Assembly (NCBI GenBank): GCA_964628195.1
Contig: CAZVPF010000016.1
Location: 1 to 64,000 of the forward strand
Origin: CAZVPF01 sp964628195
GTDB taxonomy: Bacteria; Planctomycetota; Phycisphaerae; Sedimentisphaerales; Anaerohalosphaeraceae
DNA: 64,000 nucleotides
Reading direction: 5' to 3'
The position numbers were made by a program, and so were the translations under genes. How positions within the stretch are numbered: the stretch's first letter is position 1; every line of letters begins with the position of its first letter. A model generated the notes under the pieces. It saw only the letters and a list, made by a program, of their open reading frames with translations, was not told the origin of the DNA and did not search any database. Below, piece after piece: positions 32,614 to 41,355 of this stretch.

Positions 32614-33729
32614 ATGCGTAAGTGCATATTTATACCGGTTATACTTGTCCTTGTTTGCGGGCTGTGTTTTGGCGCGCGGATAAAGGATATTGTTGACATT
32701 CACGGAGTTCGGAGCAACCCGCTTATGGGGATGGGTCTTGTGGTTGGTCTTGCGGACGGCAACGGTGATACGACTGTTCCTCCGAGGCAGATGCTTTCGA
32801 GCCTTTTGAGCAGGGAGGGAATGACGTTCGATCCGGGGATACTGGGGGCGGGCAGTATTGCGCTTGTGGCGGTTACGGCGGAGCTTGGCCCGTGGGACCG
32901 CGAGGGAAGCAGGATAGACATTAACGTTGCGACGCTCGGTGACGCAGAGAGCCTCCAGGGCGGTATGCTTCTGGCGACTGAGCTTCGGGGTCTTGACGGT
33001 GATGTTTACGCTGTGGCACGGGCGGCGTCGATATCGACTTCTTCCTGGACGGTTGAAAGCGGCAAGACCGGCAGCAGGGTAGCGAAGAACCATCCGACAG
33101 TCGGGAGGATACCGAACGGGGCGCACGTTGAAAGGCACGAGCTTTCCAATTTTATTGAAGTGATAGGCGGCCAGCGGTTTGTTACGCTTGCTCTTCGCAA
33201 CGCTGATTTCACCACGGCAGAGAGGATACGCAACGCGGTCGAGAGTGTTTACCCGGATACCGCTTTTGTTGAAGACGCGGGCACTATTCGCGTGCATATA
33301 CCGCTGGAGGTGACCACGAGCGACCTTGTTCGGTTTGTGGATACGATCACTTCACTGACGGTTGATGTGGATATGCCTGCGATAGTTTTGATTAACGAGA
33401 AGACCGGAACCATCGTTGTGGGTGGTAACGTCGGGATATCGGAGGCTGCGATAGCGCAGGGCAGCCTTGTGGTGAAGGTTAAGGAACAGCAGGTTGTTTC
33501 TCAGCCGACGACGCCTTTTACGGAAGGGGCGAGTACGGCGGTTGTGGACGACACGTCGATACAGATAGAGGAAGAGGAGGGGCATTTGATACCTGTTCCG
33601 GAAGTTGTTACGGTGGAGGAGCTTGCCAATGCGCTTAACGCTATCGGCGCCACGCCGCGTGATTTGATTTCGATCTTCCAGGCGCTTAAGGCAAGCGGTG
33701 CGCTGCAGGCGCGGATAGAGACTATGTAA
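32614..33729 (+). CDS. flgI: Flagellar P-ring protein FlgI
   Basis: This 371-residue protein has a signal peptide (MRKCIFIPVILVLVCGLCFG) and the full FlgI pattern: ARIKDIVDIHGVRSNPLMGM, GLVVGLADGNGD, LLATELRGLDGDVYAVA and the C-terminal VTVEELANALNAIGATPRDL with IFQALKASGALQARIE. FlgI forms the P ring in the peptidoglycan layer and is guided by FlgA. Its presence agrees with the peptidoglycan genes at 13-18 kb. Length is normal. Confidence 0.95.
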   Translation: MRKCIFIPVILVLVCGLCFGARIKDIVDIHGVRSNPLMGMGLVVGLADGNGDTTVPPRQMLSSLLSREGMTFDPGILGAGSIALVAVTAELGPWDREGSRIDINVATLGDAESLQGGMLLATELRGLDGDVYAVARAASISTSSWTVESGKTGSRVAKNHPTVGRIPNGAHVERHELSNFIEVIGGQRFVTLALRNADFTTAERIRNAVESVYPDTAFVEDAGTIRVHIPLEVTTSDLVRFVDTITSLTVDVDMPAIVLINEKTGTIVVGGNVGISEAAIAQGSLVVKVKEQQVVSQPTTPFTEGASTAVVDDTSIQIEEEEGHLIPVPEVVTVEELANALNAIGATPRDLISIFQALKASGALQARIETM

Positions 33730-33739
33730 GGAGCTTAGC

Positions 33740-34147
33740 ATGGATATATCGGGGATACTTAATTCGGGCAATGCCGATCTGATAAGCGCGATCGAGGCTA
33801 CGGGCGGAATGGGGCCGGGCAATGTCGGGCAGGGGGGGCGCACGGTCGATAGATTTCTGCTTGATTATGAGCAGGACCTCAGCCCTGAACAGCGGAAGAA
33901 GATGAAGGCGGCGAAGGATTTTGAGTCGCTTTTTCTTCACGAGATACTTAAACAGATGCAGGATTCGATACCCGATTCGGAGCTTTTTGAGGATTCGACT
34001 TCTGGTCAGATCGACAGCATGTTCGTTTCGTTTTTGAGCCAGGGCCTTTCCGAGGGCGGCGGGCTTGGCTTGTGGAGGCAGATATATGAGCAGATGCCGG
34101 ACGGTTCTGAGGCTGAGTTGAGCGGCGAGCTTGACGCGGAGATGTAG
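33740..34147 (+). CDS. flgJ: Flagellar rod-binding protein FlgJ (rod-binding domain only)
   Basis: This 135-residue protein has the Rod-binding (FlgJ N-terminal) domain: AAKDFESLFLHEILKQMQDS near residue 55, FEDSTSGQIDSMFVSFLSQG and GGGLGLWRQIYEQM. It lacks the C-terminal muramidase domain found in enterobacterial FlgJ, so another enzyme must open the wall for the rod, as in many other bacteria with single-domain FlgJ. It lies 10 bases after flgI. Confidence 0.88.
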   Translation: MDISGILNSGNADLISAIEATGGMGPGNVGQGGRTVDRFLLDYEQDLSPEQRKKMKAAKDFESLFLHEILKQMQDSIPDSELFEDSTSGQIDSMFVSFLSQGLSEGGGLGLWRQIYEQMPDGSEAELSGELDAEM

Positions 34148-34162
34148 TTTATTTTTTGCAGG

Positions 34163-34690
34163 ATGAAGATGCAGTACATAAAAAACCAATTGAATGAGCT
34201 TGTCGACAGGCTTCTTGAGACGCTCGACGAGGATATATGCTATGTTCACGTTTCGCTGGAAAGGCTGAATCGTTTGAGAAAGGCGGTCATTAAACGTGAG
34301 GAGACGAGCCTGAAGGAGATGATCGAGCTTATTCAGAACGACCGGATGAATTACAGGCATATCGAGAACAGGCGGATCGAGCTGCGAAAGCGTATCGCGT
34401 CGCTTTTGGGTATGAATCATGATCAAGTGAATATGACGAGGTTATGCGAGATCATCGAAGAGCCGCGCAGGGGGCTTTTGAAAGAAAAGCAGAAAGAGCT
34501 TAACGAGACAGTTCCGAAGTTCCGGGCCGAGCACACTTCCACGATATTACTGCTTCGCGAGTGCGCGAGGTTTAACGGGCTGCTGCTTAAGGCTGTGCTT
34601 GGTGACAGGCAGGAGACGTCGACGTATAACTCAGGCGGGGACGTGGCGACACACAGGTCTGGCGAGAGGTTCGTAAGCTTTCGTGTTTGA
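34163..34690 (+). CDS. flgN: FlgN-like flagellar export chaperone
   Basis: This 175-residue protein is nearly all alpha-helical, with heptad-like repeats (NQLNELVDRLLETL, SLKEMIELIQNDRMNYRHI, RIELRKRIASLLGM). It has the length and place of FlgN, directly before flgK and flgL. FlgN binds the C-terminal helices of FlgK and FlgL and delivers them for export. No strict sequence signature is visible, so the name rests on shape and order. ATG 34163 has weak spacing to AGGATGA; ATG 34169 is also possible. Confidence 0.65.
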   Translation: MKMQYIKNQLNELVDRLLETLDEDICYVHVSLERLNRLRKAVIKREETSLKEMIELIQNDRMNYRHIENRRIELRKRIASLLGMNHDQVNMTRLCEIIEEPRRGLLKEKQKELNETVPKFRAEHTSTILLLRECARFNGLLLKAVLGDRQETSTYNSGGDVATHRSGERFVSFRV

Positions 34691-34738
34691 TCAGCGCCGG
34701 TAAATTAAAACTTTATTCGCCAATTACGGAAAGACGAT

Positions 34739-36760
34739 ATGGCAGGACTTGAGATAGGAATTAGCGGTTTGAGCGCGGCCCAGAACGCGCTTGACATAAT
34801 AGGCAATAACATAGCAAACGCGGCGACGGAAGGTTATCACCGTCAGAACCCGGATTTGCGGCCCAAGGCGGACGTTTTTACAAACGGTGTGCTGGTGGGT
34901 CAGGGTGTTGATATGGCGATGATCAAGCGTAATGTTAATTACCTGCTGGAAACGGAGATAATGGAACAGGAGTCGACGCTTGAGCAGCTTACGAGGGAGC
35001 TTGACAGCCTTAAGACGATGGAAAGCGCGTTTGGTGAGATGACAACGTCTGCGCTTAGTACGACGATCGATAATTTTTATTCGTCGCTGCATAATCTCTC
35101 GGAAAAGCCTTCCGATGTTGTTTACCAGTCGGAGGTGGTTAGCACCGCAAAGACACTTTCGGCGCAGCTTCAGAACCTGGGCAAGATAGTTTCCGACCTG
35201 GAGGATAACACTTACAACGAATCGCGAAACCTTATTTCGGATATTAACACGTACGCGACACAGATCGCGGACCTGAATAAGCTCATACACCGGGCGATGG
35301 TCAAGGGAGAGAACCCTAACAATATGCTCGACGAGCGGGATAAGATTATCGCGGAAATGAACGAGCTTGTGGGGGTTACGACTTATCAGCGTGATAACGG
35401 TGTTTTCGATGTCAGCGTTGGTAATATTCCTCTTGTAACGGGTTCGTTTGCGAGCGAGGTCGAGGTTGGGCTTGTTGTCAACGGCAGCAATTACGACCTG
35501 GGTCTTGCGCCTAAGGACAGCGGTATTTATGATACGGAAATAACGGGCGGTCAGCTTGGCGGTCTTTTCAGCATGAAGAACGATATCCTTCGGGATGTTG
35601 CCGACAAGCTGGACAACCTTGCACAGAATATAATATACAGTATGAACGATCTGCATGTTCAGGGTGTCGGTTCTCACGGTTCGTTCGAGAGTTTGCAGGG
35701 CTGGACGCTTACGACGACGAACCTTGACGAGATGGAACCGCCTATAACAAACGGCGGGGAGCTTTTTATTCGTGTTATCGACGCAAGCGGAAACGCTTAC
35801 AGGGATTCGATAACGGTATCGACATCGGATACGATAAGCGATGTTATAACGGATATCGAGGCGACTTTTCCGGAGCTTAACGCCGCGATAGTGGCCGACA
35901 AGCTTCAGATAAGCGTGGATACGAGCGCTTTTCCGGGCTACAAGTTCGATTTTCTGCCGGGTGTTCTTTCTGCGCCTAATTCGAGCACACTAACCGGCGG
36001 CGGGGGCGGTGAACTTCCGCCTGTAGTGGAGGTTCTGGGCAACTATACGGGCACATCCGACGAGACGTACACCTTTACGGTTACGGGCAGCGCGGATGGT
36101 TATATCGGTACCGGTGATTTGCGGCTGCTTGTTCAGGACAGCGGAGGCGGTACGGTTGCTAATGTGAATATAGGCAGCGGGTACGAGATCGGCAGCCATA
36201 TAGAGATAGATAAGGGTATTAAGATCGCTTTGAAGGCTAACGGTTCGGAACCCGGTTATGTAAGGGTCGCGCCGGCGCAGGATTTTACTGTTGAGGCGAT
36301 TTCCGACAGCGATACGGCGGGGATATTGTCGAGCACGGGTCTGAATGCTTTTTTCATCGGCACCAGTGCGACATCGATAGAAGTTGTCGACGCCATTGAG
36401 AACGACTTTTCGCTAATCGCGGTTTCAAGGAACGTAGGCGGTGTGGATAACAACAACGTTCGGGCGATGGCACAGCTTGGAGATACGGCGGACGCGGATA
36501 TGAACAACCTGACTCCGAAGGAATACTACAGGACGCTTACGACCGACATAGGACAGCAGATATCTTTGACCGAACTGAAGCAGGAAAATTCGCTGGGTAT
36601 ATGGCGGAGCCTTAAACAGCAGCGTGACGACGTAAGCGGTGTGGATATGAACGACGAGGCGTCGAAGATGCTGGTTTACGAGAGGATGTTCCAGGGGATG
36701 GCGAAGTACATGAACACCGTGGCCGGTACGCTGGATACGCTGATAGGCATAATGAGATAA
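34739..36760 (+). CDS. flgK: Flagellar hook-filament junction protein FlgK
   Basis: This 673-residue protein starts MAGLEIGISGLSAAQNALDI with GNNIANAATEGYHRQNP (rod-type N-terminus) and ends SLKQQRDDVSGVDMNDEASK with MLVYERMFQGMAKYMNTVAG, the FlgK C-terminal signature. Long beta domains lie between about 330 and 560. FlgK is the first hook-associated protein and joins hook to filament. It is longer than in enterobacteria (about 550). The gene follows the flgN-like gene by 48 bases and precedes flgL by 21. Confidence 0.94.
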   Translation: MAGLEIGISGLSAAQNALDIIGNNIANAATEGYHRQNPDLRPKADVFTNGVLVGQGVDMAMIKRNVNYLLETEIMEQESTLEQLTRELDSLKTMESAFGEMTTSALSTTIDNFYSSLHNLSEKPSDVVYQSEVVSTAKTLSAQLQNLGKIVSDLEDNTYNESRNLISDINTYATQIADLNKLIHRAMVKGENPNNMLDERDKIIAEMNELVGVTTYQRDNGVFDVSVGNIPLVTGSFASEVEVGLVVNGSNYDLGLAPKDSGIYDTEITGGQLGGLFSMKNDILRDVADKLDNLAQNIIYSMNDLHVQGVGSHGSFESLQGWTLTTTNLDEMEPPITNGGELFIRVIDASGNAYRDSITVSTSDTISDVITDIEATFPELNAAIVADKLQISVDTSAFPGYKFDFLPGVLSAPNSSTLTGGGGGELPPVVEVLGNYTGTSDETYTFTVTGSADGYIGTGDLRLLVQDSGGGTVANVNIGSGYEIGSHIEIDKGIKIALKANGSEPGYVRVAPAQDFTVEAISDSDTAGILSSTGLNAFFIGTSATSIEVVDAIENDFSLIAVSRNVGGVDNNNVRAMAQLGDTADADMNNLTPKEYYRTLTTDIGQQISLTELKQENSLGIWRSLKQQRDDVSGVDMNDEASKMLVYERMFQGMAKYMNTVAGTLDTLIGIMR

Positions 36761-36781
36761 GTATAATTAAGGGAACAGGCG

Positions 36782-37978
36782 ATGACATTTTCTCTTGACG
36801 CGATATATCATGGTGCGAGCTGGGCGATATACAGCCACTCTAAAGAGCTTATGGAGCTTCAGGAAAAGGCTGCGACGGGTCAGGATATCAACCGCACAAG
36901 CGATGACCCCATAAAGTCGAACCGTGTGCTTGATCTTCGCTCGGACGAGCGGGGTCTTACTACTTATCTCGAGACGCTCGAGGAGTCCGTAAGCATACTT
37001 GATTATGCCGGTTCGGTTGTGCAGAGCATAAGCGGCCAGGTTTCTGATGCGATGAGCTCTCTTACATCGGTGCTTTCGGGTGTCTGGAACTCGCAGGACA
37101 ACAACTCTGTCAGGGCGTCGCTTTCGGAGGATGTAAACAATATTCTCGAACAGATAGTGTCGCTTTCGAATTCACAGAGGCTGGGTCACAGGCTTTTCAG
37201 CGGAGAGAATACGGATGCGGACGCTTACAGTGTGCAGCGGGACAGCAATGGTGATATTACACGTGTAAATTACGAGGGCAGCTATGAAGAACGTAAAGTT
37301 GAGGTTGCCCCGGGGGTTGATATGGGTGTGTCGCTGGTTGGTGACGAACTGTTCAAATCCGACGACCGCGGCACGACAAGGATTTTCGGCAATACGGGTG
37401 CGAGTGTGGGGACGGGGACTTCGAACGTTCGCGGCGATGTCTGGCTGACGGTTACCGGTGTTCCGGGCAACTTCGATTTATCGATTGACGGGGGGACGAC
37501 GACTGTTAATGTCAACGGTACGGAGACCAACGCCGCGGTTGTCAATCCCTCAACGGGTGAGGTGCTTTACATTGACGCGACGACGATTACGCAGGCCGGG
37601 ACAGACAGGGTGCAGTGCCCGGGAACTTACGATATATTCAACGTGCTGATCAATGTTCGGGATATGCTCAAGAACGTGTCGAGCGTTGACAGCGATGACT
37701 GGCATACGATGATGGACCACATGATCGATTCGCTGCGCGAGGTTGAGCAGAAGCTTACCAAGGCGTTTCCCACGATAGGGGGCAGGATCAATTCCATGAC
37801 GAACTTCAAGGATGCGCTTGAGGATATCCGTGCGAACACGCAGGACGACATCAGCAGGATGCAGGACGCGGATATTGCGCAGGTATCGCTGGAGTTGTCG
37901 CGGCATGAGGTTCTTTACCAGATGTCGCTTAATGTTGCGGCGAAGATGTTTTCGATGTCGCTTCTTGATTTCATGTAA
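36782..37978 (+). CDS. flgL: Flagellar hook-filament junction protein FlgL
   Basis: This 398-residue flagellin-like protein has an N-terminal helical domain with ATGQDINRTSDDPIKSNRVL (the flagellin D0/D1 N signature) and RLGHRLFSGENTDADAY (the FlgL loop). Its C-terminal helical domain has IAQVSLELSRHEVLYQMSLN and VAAKMFSMSLLDFM. It is the second hook-associated protein. The flagellin-type N and C ends can be confused with flagellin, but the middle, with the L-F-x-G-E-N loop, and the position after flgK favour FlgL. The glycosyltransferase block begins 55 bases after it. Confidence 0.93.
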   Translation: MTFSLDAIYHGASWAIYSHSKELMELQEKAATGQDINRTSDDPIKSNRVLDLRSDERGLTTYLETLEESVSILDYAGSVVQSISGQVSDAMSSLTSVLSGVWNSQDNNSVRASLSEDVNNILEQIVSLSNSQRLGHRLFSGENTDADAYSVQRDSNGDITRVNYEGSYEERKVEVAPGVDMGVSLVGDELFKSDDRGTTRIFGNTGASVGTGTSNVRGDVWLTVTGVPGNFDLSIDGGTTTVNVNGTETNAAVVNPSTGEVLYIDATTITQAGTDRVQCPGTYDIFNVLINVRDMLKNVSSVDSDDWHTMMDHMIDSLREVEQKLTKAFPTIGGRINSMTNFKDALEDIRANTQDDISRMQDADIAQVSLELSRHEVLYQMSLNVAAKMFSMSLLDFM

Positions 37979-38032
37979 TTATAAATAATGGCTGACAGGC
38001 TCAGGGCTTAATAAGATATTCCTAAGGGAGAT

Positions 38033-39268
38033 ATGACTGATATCAGGGCACAAAGACAGGCGTACCTGGAAATGGCCGGGGCCGGAGATTTTGCCGGCTG
38101 TACGGAGATGATCACCCGGCTTTTGGAAAGGGAGCCGGAAAACGGACTGCTTTGGAACGATGCGGGGGCGGTGTTTTTCAACATGGGCCTTGCCGAGGAT
38201 GCTGTTTTATGTTTTGAGAAGGCTATCGGGGCCGGTTTTGCGGGCGCGGAAGTTCGCGAGAATCTTGAAACGGCTGTTAAGGCCGTTGAGAGCGGAGGGG
38301 ATAGTATTAAGAAAGTCGCGGTTTTCTGCGGCGGTGACGGGGATACGTTCTTTCGGGACATTGCTGCGCATCTCGGGAAGAAGTACGAGCTTAGGTTTTT
38401 CAAGGGCAGGACCGAATCGGATATCCGGGAACTTATGGAATGGAGCGATGTTTCTTGGTTTGAGTGGTGCACCAACCTGGCGGTCGCAGGGTCGCGGCTG
38501 CCGAAATGCTGCACGAGCATTGTGCGGCTGCACCGTTATGAGGCGTATGTCGGCTGGGTGGAGAAAGTGAACTGGGGGGCGGTCGATCACCTTATTACGG
38601 TGGGCAACCCGGTTGTCGAGCAGTTCGTTAGAAGGCTTGTGCCGGGCATAGAGCAGCAGGTCCGGATGCACGTTATACCGAACGGGGTCGATGTTGAGCG
38701 TTTTGGTTTTGTGGAACGGGAGAAGGGTAAAAATATAGCATTTGTGGCGAACCTGCGTGATGTGAAGAATCCTGCGCTTGCGATTCAGTGTGCCGCGGCA
38801 ATTTGTGAGAGGGATCCGGGTTACAGGCTGTTCATAGCGGGCAAAGGGGGTGATCCTGTGCTGGAGCAGTATATCGGTCATGTTATCTCTCAGCCGGGGC
38901 TTAGGGGCAAGATAATATATGACGGCTGGCAGAGCGATATTAACGGCTGGCTGGAAGATAAGCACTATATTCTCTGCACGAGCATGATCGAAAGCCAGGG
39001 GATGGGCGTGCTGGAGGCGATGGCGAGGGGGATCCGGCCTGTGGTTCATAACTACCCGGGAGCGGCGGAGGTGTTCAGCCCGGAGTATGTTTTTACTACT
39101 GTCAATCAATTCTGCGAGCAGGTGCTGGAGGGTGATTACAGGCCTGCGGAATACCGTGAATTTGTTGAGCGGCGGTATTGCCTGGAAAGGGCGCTTGGGT
39201 CGATAGATGAATTATTTTCCGCCATTGCCCGGAAGAATTTTCAGACGGCTGGGCGATATTCGGGCTGA
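38033..39268 (+). CDS. TPR-glycosyltransferase (GT4-like) protein, first paralog
   Basis: This 411-residue protein begins with a TPR-like region (about 1-80, LLWNDAGAVFFNMGLAEDAV). A GT-B/GT4 glycosyltransferase follows: MHVIPNGVDVERF, NIAFVANLRDVKNP, GYRLFIAGKG, GWQSDINGWLEDKHY and SMIESQGMGVLEAMARG, which keeps the Ex7E catalytic pair. It likely transfers an activated sugar to a protein or glycan. Its place after flgL, in the run to fliD, points to filament modification. The next gene has the same layout and a similar sequence, so the two are paralogs. There is no signal peptide, so it is cytoplasmic. AGGGAGAT stands before the ATG. Confidence 0.85.
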   Translation: MTDIRAQRQAYLEMAGAGDFAGCTEMITRLLEREPENGLLWNDAGAVFFNMGLAEDAVLCFEKAIGAGFAGAEVRENLETAVKAVESGGDSIKKVAVFCGGDGDTFFRDIAAHLGKKYELRFFKGRTESDIRELMEWSDVSWFEWCTNLAVAGSRLPKCCTSIVRLHRYEAYVGWVEKVNWGAVDHLITVGNPVVEQFVRRLVPGIEQQVRMHVIPNGVDVERFGFVEREKGKNIAFVANLRDVKNPALAIQCAAAICERDPGYRLFIAGKGGDPVLEQYIGHVISQPGLRGKIIYDGWQSDINGWLEDKHYILCTSMIESQGMGVLEAMARGIRPVVHNYPGAAEVFSPEYVFTTVNQFCEQVLEGDYRPAEYREFVERRYCLERALGSIDELFSAIARKNFQTAGRYSG

Positions 39269-39435
39269 TATTCCATCCTGTTTTTTTTCGGTGTCTGATA
39301 ATTGAACATTGGGGGCGGTTTGGGCAGTGAAAACGGTCATATTTCATATAAAAAGGGGATTTTAGCATCCCGGCACGCTAATTGCTTATTTATTAGAAGA
39401 TTAATTTTGCGAACTTAACATATAGGAGACTTGAA
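39269..39435 (+). promoter_or_regulatory. Leader of the second glycosyltransferase paralog
   Basis: This 167-base spacer contains the sigma-54 promoter at 39371-39386. TAGGAG at 39422-39427 is the ribosome-binding site for ATG 39436. No terminator for the upstream run is visible. Confidence 0.5.
39371..39386 (+). promoter_or_regulatory. Internal sigma-54 promoter before the glycosyltransferase block
   Basis: CGGCACGCTAATTGCT at 39371-39386 fits -24/-12 with a one-base change in the first position (consensus TGGCACG-N4-TTGCT). The GG-to-GC distance is 10 bases. The start of transcription would lie near 39397, 39 bases before the ATG. Confidence 0.75.
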
Positions 39436-41280
39436 ATGTCGACGAATTCAAATCTTTATGAAACGGCCCTTTCGCTGGCGGAGAGCGGAGAATATCAGCA
39501 GGCACTCGATAAGTTCAGCGAGTATTTGAGTTCAAACCCCGGTGACGGGCAGGCGTGGAACGACACGGGCGCAGTTCTGTTCTGTATGGGGCAAAACGAT
39601 AAGGCGATCGAGCACTTCAAAAAGGCCCGGGAAATACTCGGTGTCACGAGGGATTCAGCGGAGGTTATCTGGAACCTTTGTGAGGCGTCAATTTCGGCGC
39701 GGCGTCCGGGCGAGGCGGTTGGCTGTATCGGTGATCTTGACAATCTCGGCATTTTGAACCCGGATGTACTTAACAGGCTGGCGAATTGTTTCCTTGAGAA
39801 TAATGACCTTGCCGGGGGTGTTGAGATGATGCTCAAGTCTCTTGAAATGGCGGAGGAGCAGGACATACTTACGCCCATGATCGAGGTTGTTCGGAGCAAA
39901 CGCGCGAAAGTCGCCGTGGTCTGTGAGAACGAGACCGAACAGATGCACAGGCTCATGGATTATCTCGACAGGCGTTACCCTGTAAAGCTTTACTCGTGGG
40001 GGCAGATGGAGCAGTTCAGGTTTGAGCAGGACCAGAGCGATGTGATCTGGTTCGAGGGATGCAATTCTCAGACCGCGGGGATAATAAACGGCCTTGGGGA
40101 CAAGAAAGTGGTTCTTAATCTAAACGCCGTTAATGGTCCGAGCCAGTGGCTTGGCATGGTCGACGCCGAAAAAGTCGACATTTTCGTGCTGCCGGGCGAT
40201 AAAGCGATTCAAAGCGAGATACTTAACGTGGTCGGTGATGTTCGCAACAAGTCTTTCGCAGCCGATGTAAGCGGCGGGGTTGATGTTGAGAGCTTCCGGT
40301 TATCCGATAAAAGCATAGGCAAGAATATCGTGTGCCTGGGGGATTTCGACCATGAGAATAATCCCGTTGTTTTGCTTCTTTGCATGCAGAAGCTGAACTT
40401 TATCGATTCGGGTTATCATCTTTATCTTGCGGGCGATTTCCGTGAGGCCAGTGTTGAAAATACGGTTCGTCATATTATCAGCTCCAACGGTTTAAGTGAA
40501 AAGGTTACTATCGAGGCGTTGCCGAGAGACCTTAACGCATGGCTTGCAGACAAGCATTATGTCGCATCGAGCAGTACAGGTGCGGCGGGGCTTGAGAAGG
40601 TGCAGGCGGCGATGGCGTGCGGTTTGAAGCCCGTGGTTTTCAATACGCCGGCGGCGTGCGAACGGTTTGGGGAGGAGTACCTTTTCAATATTGCCGAACA
40701 TTTCTGCAGGGAAATAACACAGGGAAGTTTTGAGCCGAAAAAATACCGGCAAGCTGTTGAGGGCAGGTTCAATAACAAGTCTATGTTCATGCTGGTAAAC
40801 GGAATTATCATCGGTCTTGAGAAAGATGTACTTGAGAAGAAGCAAAATGAGGGGCCAGTCCACGAACAGACGAACACTCAAGAAGTCTCGGTTTCTTCGG
40901 GCGCTTCGGTCGGTCAAAGCGGTACGGTGAGCCGACAAAGGCGAAAGGCCATACCGATCGAACATGTTGACCCGCTTGACAACAAGGACCAGATACCGAT
41001 GAAGGTCAACACGGCGATGCAGGAGCAGTTCCAGAGCAGCAAGGCCGGGCGGGCCGCGCGTGAGGCATCGGAGGCGCTCAGGCAGGTTATCAGGAAAAAA
41101 GCCAACCAGTCCGAGCCTTGGAACGAGCAGAACAGCGCTGTCGAGTCGCAGCTTGGCGGTTCGGCGAGTCTTGACGATTCGATCCGTGAAAACCGGGTTA
41201 AGAGCTCGGCGAGTGAGTTTGCGGGTAAAACCAATCCATTCCGCGAGGCACTGAGGAAGCTGGAAAACACCAACGCCTGA
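39436..41280 (+). CDS. TPR-glycosyltransferase-like protein, second paralog, probably catalytically inactive
   Basis: This 614-residue protein has the same plan as the preceding gene. TPRs come first (about 1-140, AWNDTGAVLFCMGQNDKAI). A GT4-like fold follows (about 150-440), with SGGVDVESFRLS, GYHLYLAGDF, LPRDLNAWLADKHYV and VQAAMACGLKPVVFNTP. Then comes a disordered tail of about 170 residues (Ser, Gln, Ala, Lys-rich). Aligned by eye with the first paralog, both Glu of the Ex7E pair are replaced by Ala, so transfer activity is doubtful. It may be a regulatory or scaffold partner of the active paralog. It is preceded by a sigma-54 promoter at 39371-39386, separating it in transcription from flgL. 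Low-complexity tails of this size are rare in GT4 enzymes. Confidence 0.75.
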   Translation: MSTNSNLYETALSLAESGEYQQALDKFSEYLSSNPGDGQAWNDTGAVLFCMGQNDKAIEHFKKAREILGVTRDSAEVIWNLCEASISARRPGEAVGCIGDLDNLGILNPDVLNRLANCFLENNDLAGGVEMMLKSLEMAEEQDILTPMIEVVRSKRAKVAVVCENETEQMHRLMDYLDRRYPVKLYSWGQMEQFRFEQDQSDVIWFEGCNSQTAGIINGLGDKKVVLNLNAVNGPSQWLGMVDAEKVDIFVLPGDKAIQSEILNVVGDVRNKSFAADVSGGVDVESFRLSDKSIGKNIVCLGDFDHENNPVVLLLCMQKLNFIDSGYHLYLAGDFREASVENTVRHIISSNGLSEKVTIEALPRDLNAWLADKHYVASSSTGAAGLEKVQAAMACGLKPVVFNTPAACERFGEEYLFNIAEHFCREITQGSFEPKKYRQAVEGRFNNKSMFMLVNGIIIGLEKDVLEKKQNEGPVHEQTNTQEVSVSSGASVGQSGTVSRQRRKAIPIEHVDPLDNKDQIPMKVNTAMQEQFQSSKAGRAAREASEALRQVIRKKANQSEPWNEQNSAVESQLGGSASLDDSIRENRVKSSASEFAGKTNPFREALRKLENTNA

Positions 41281-41355
41281 TTTTGTGCACTGCCGGAATA
41301 CGAATAGTTGTATGTTCAAGCATTGACGATTTAATTAAACATTCGGAATCAAAAC

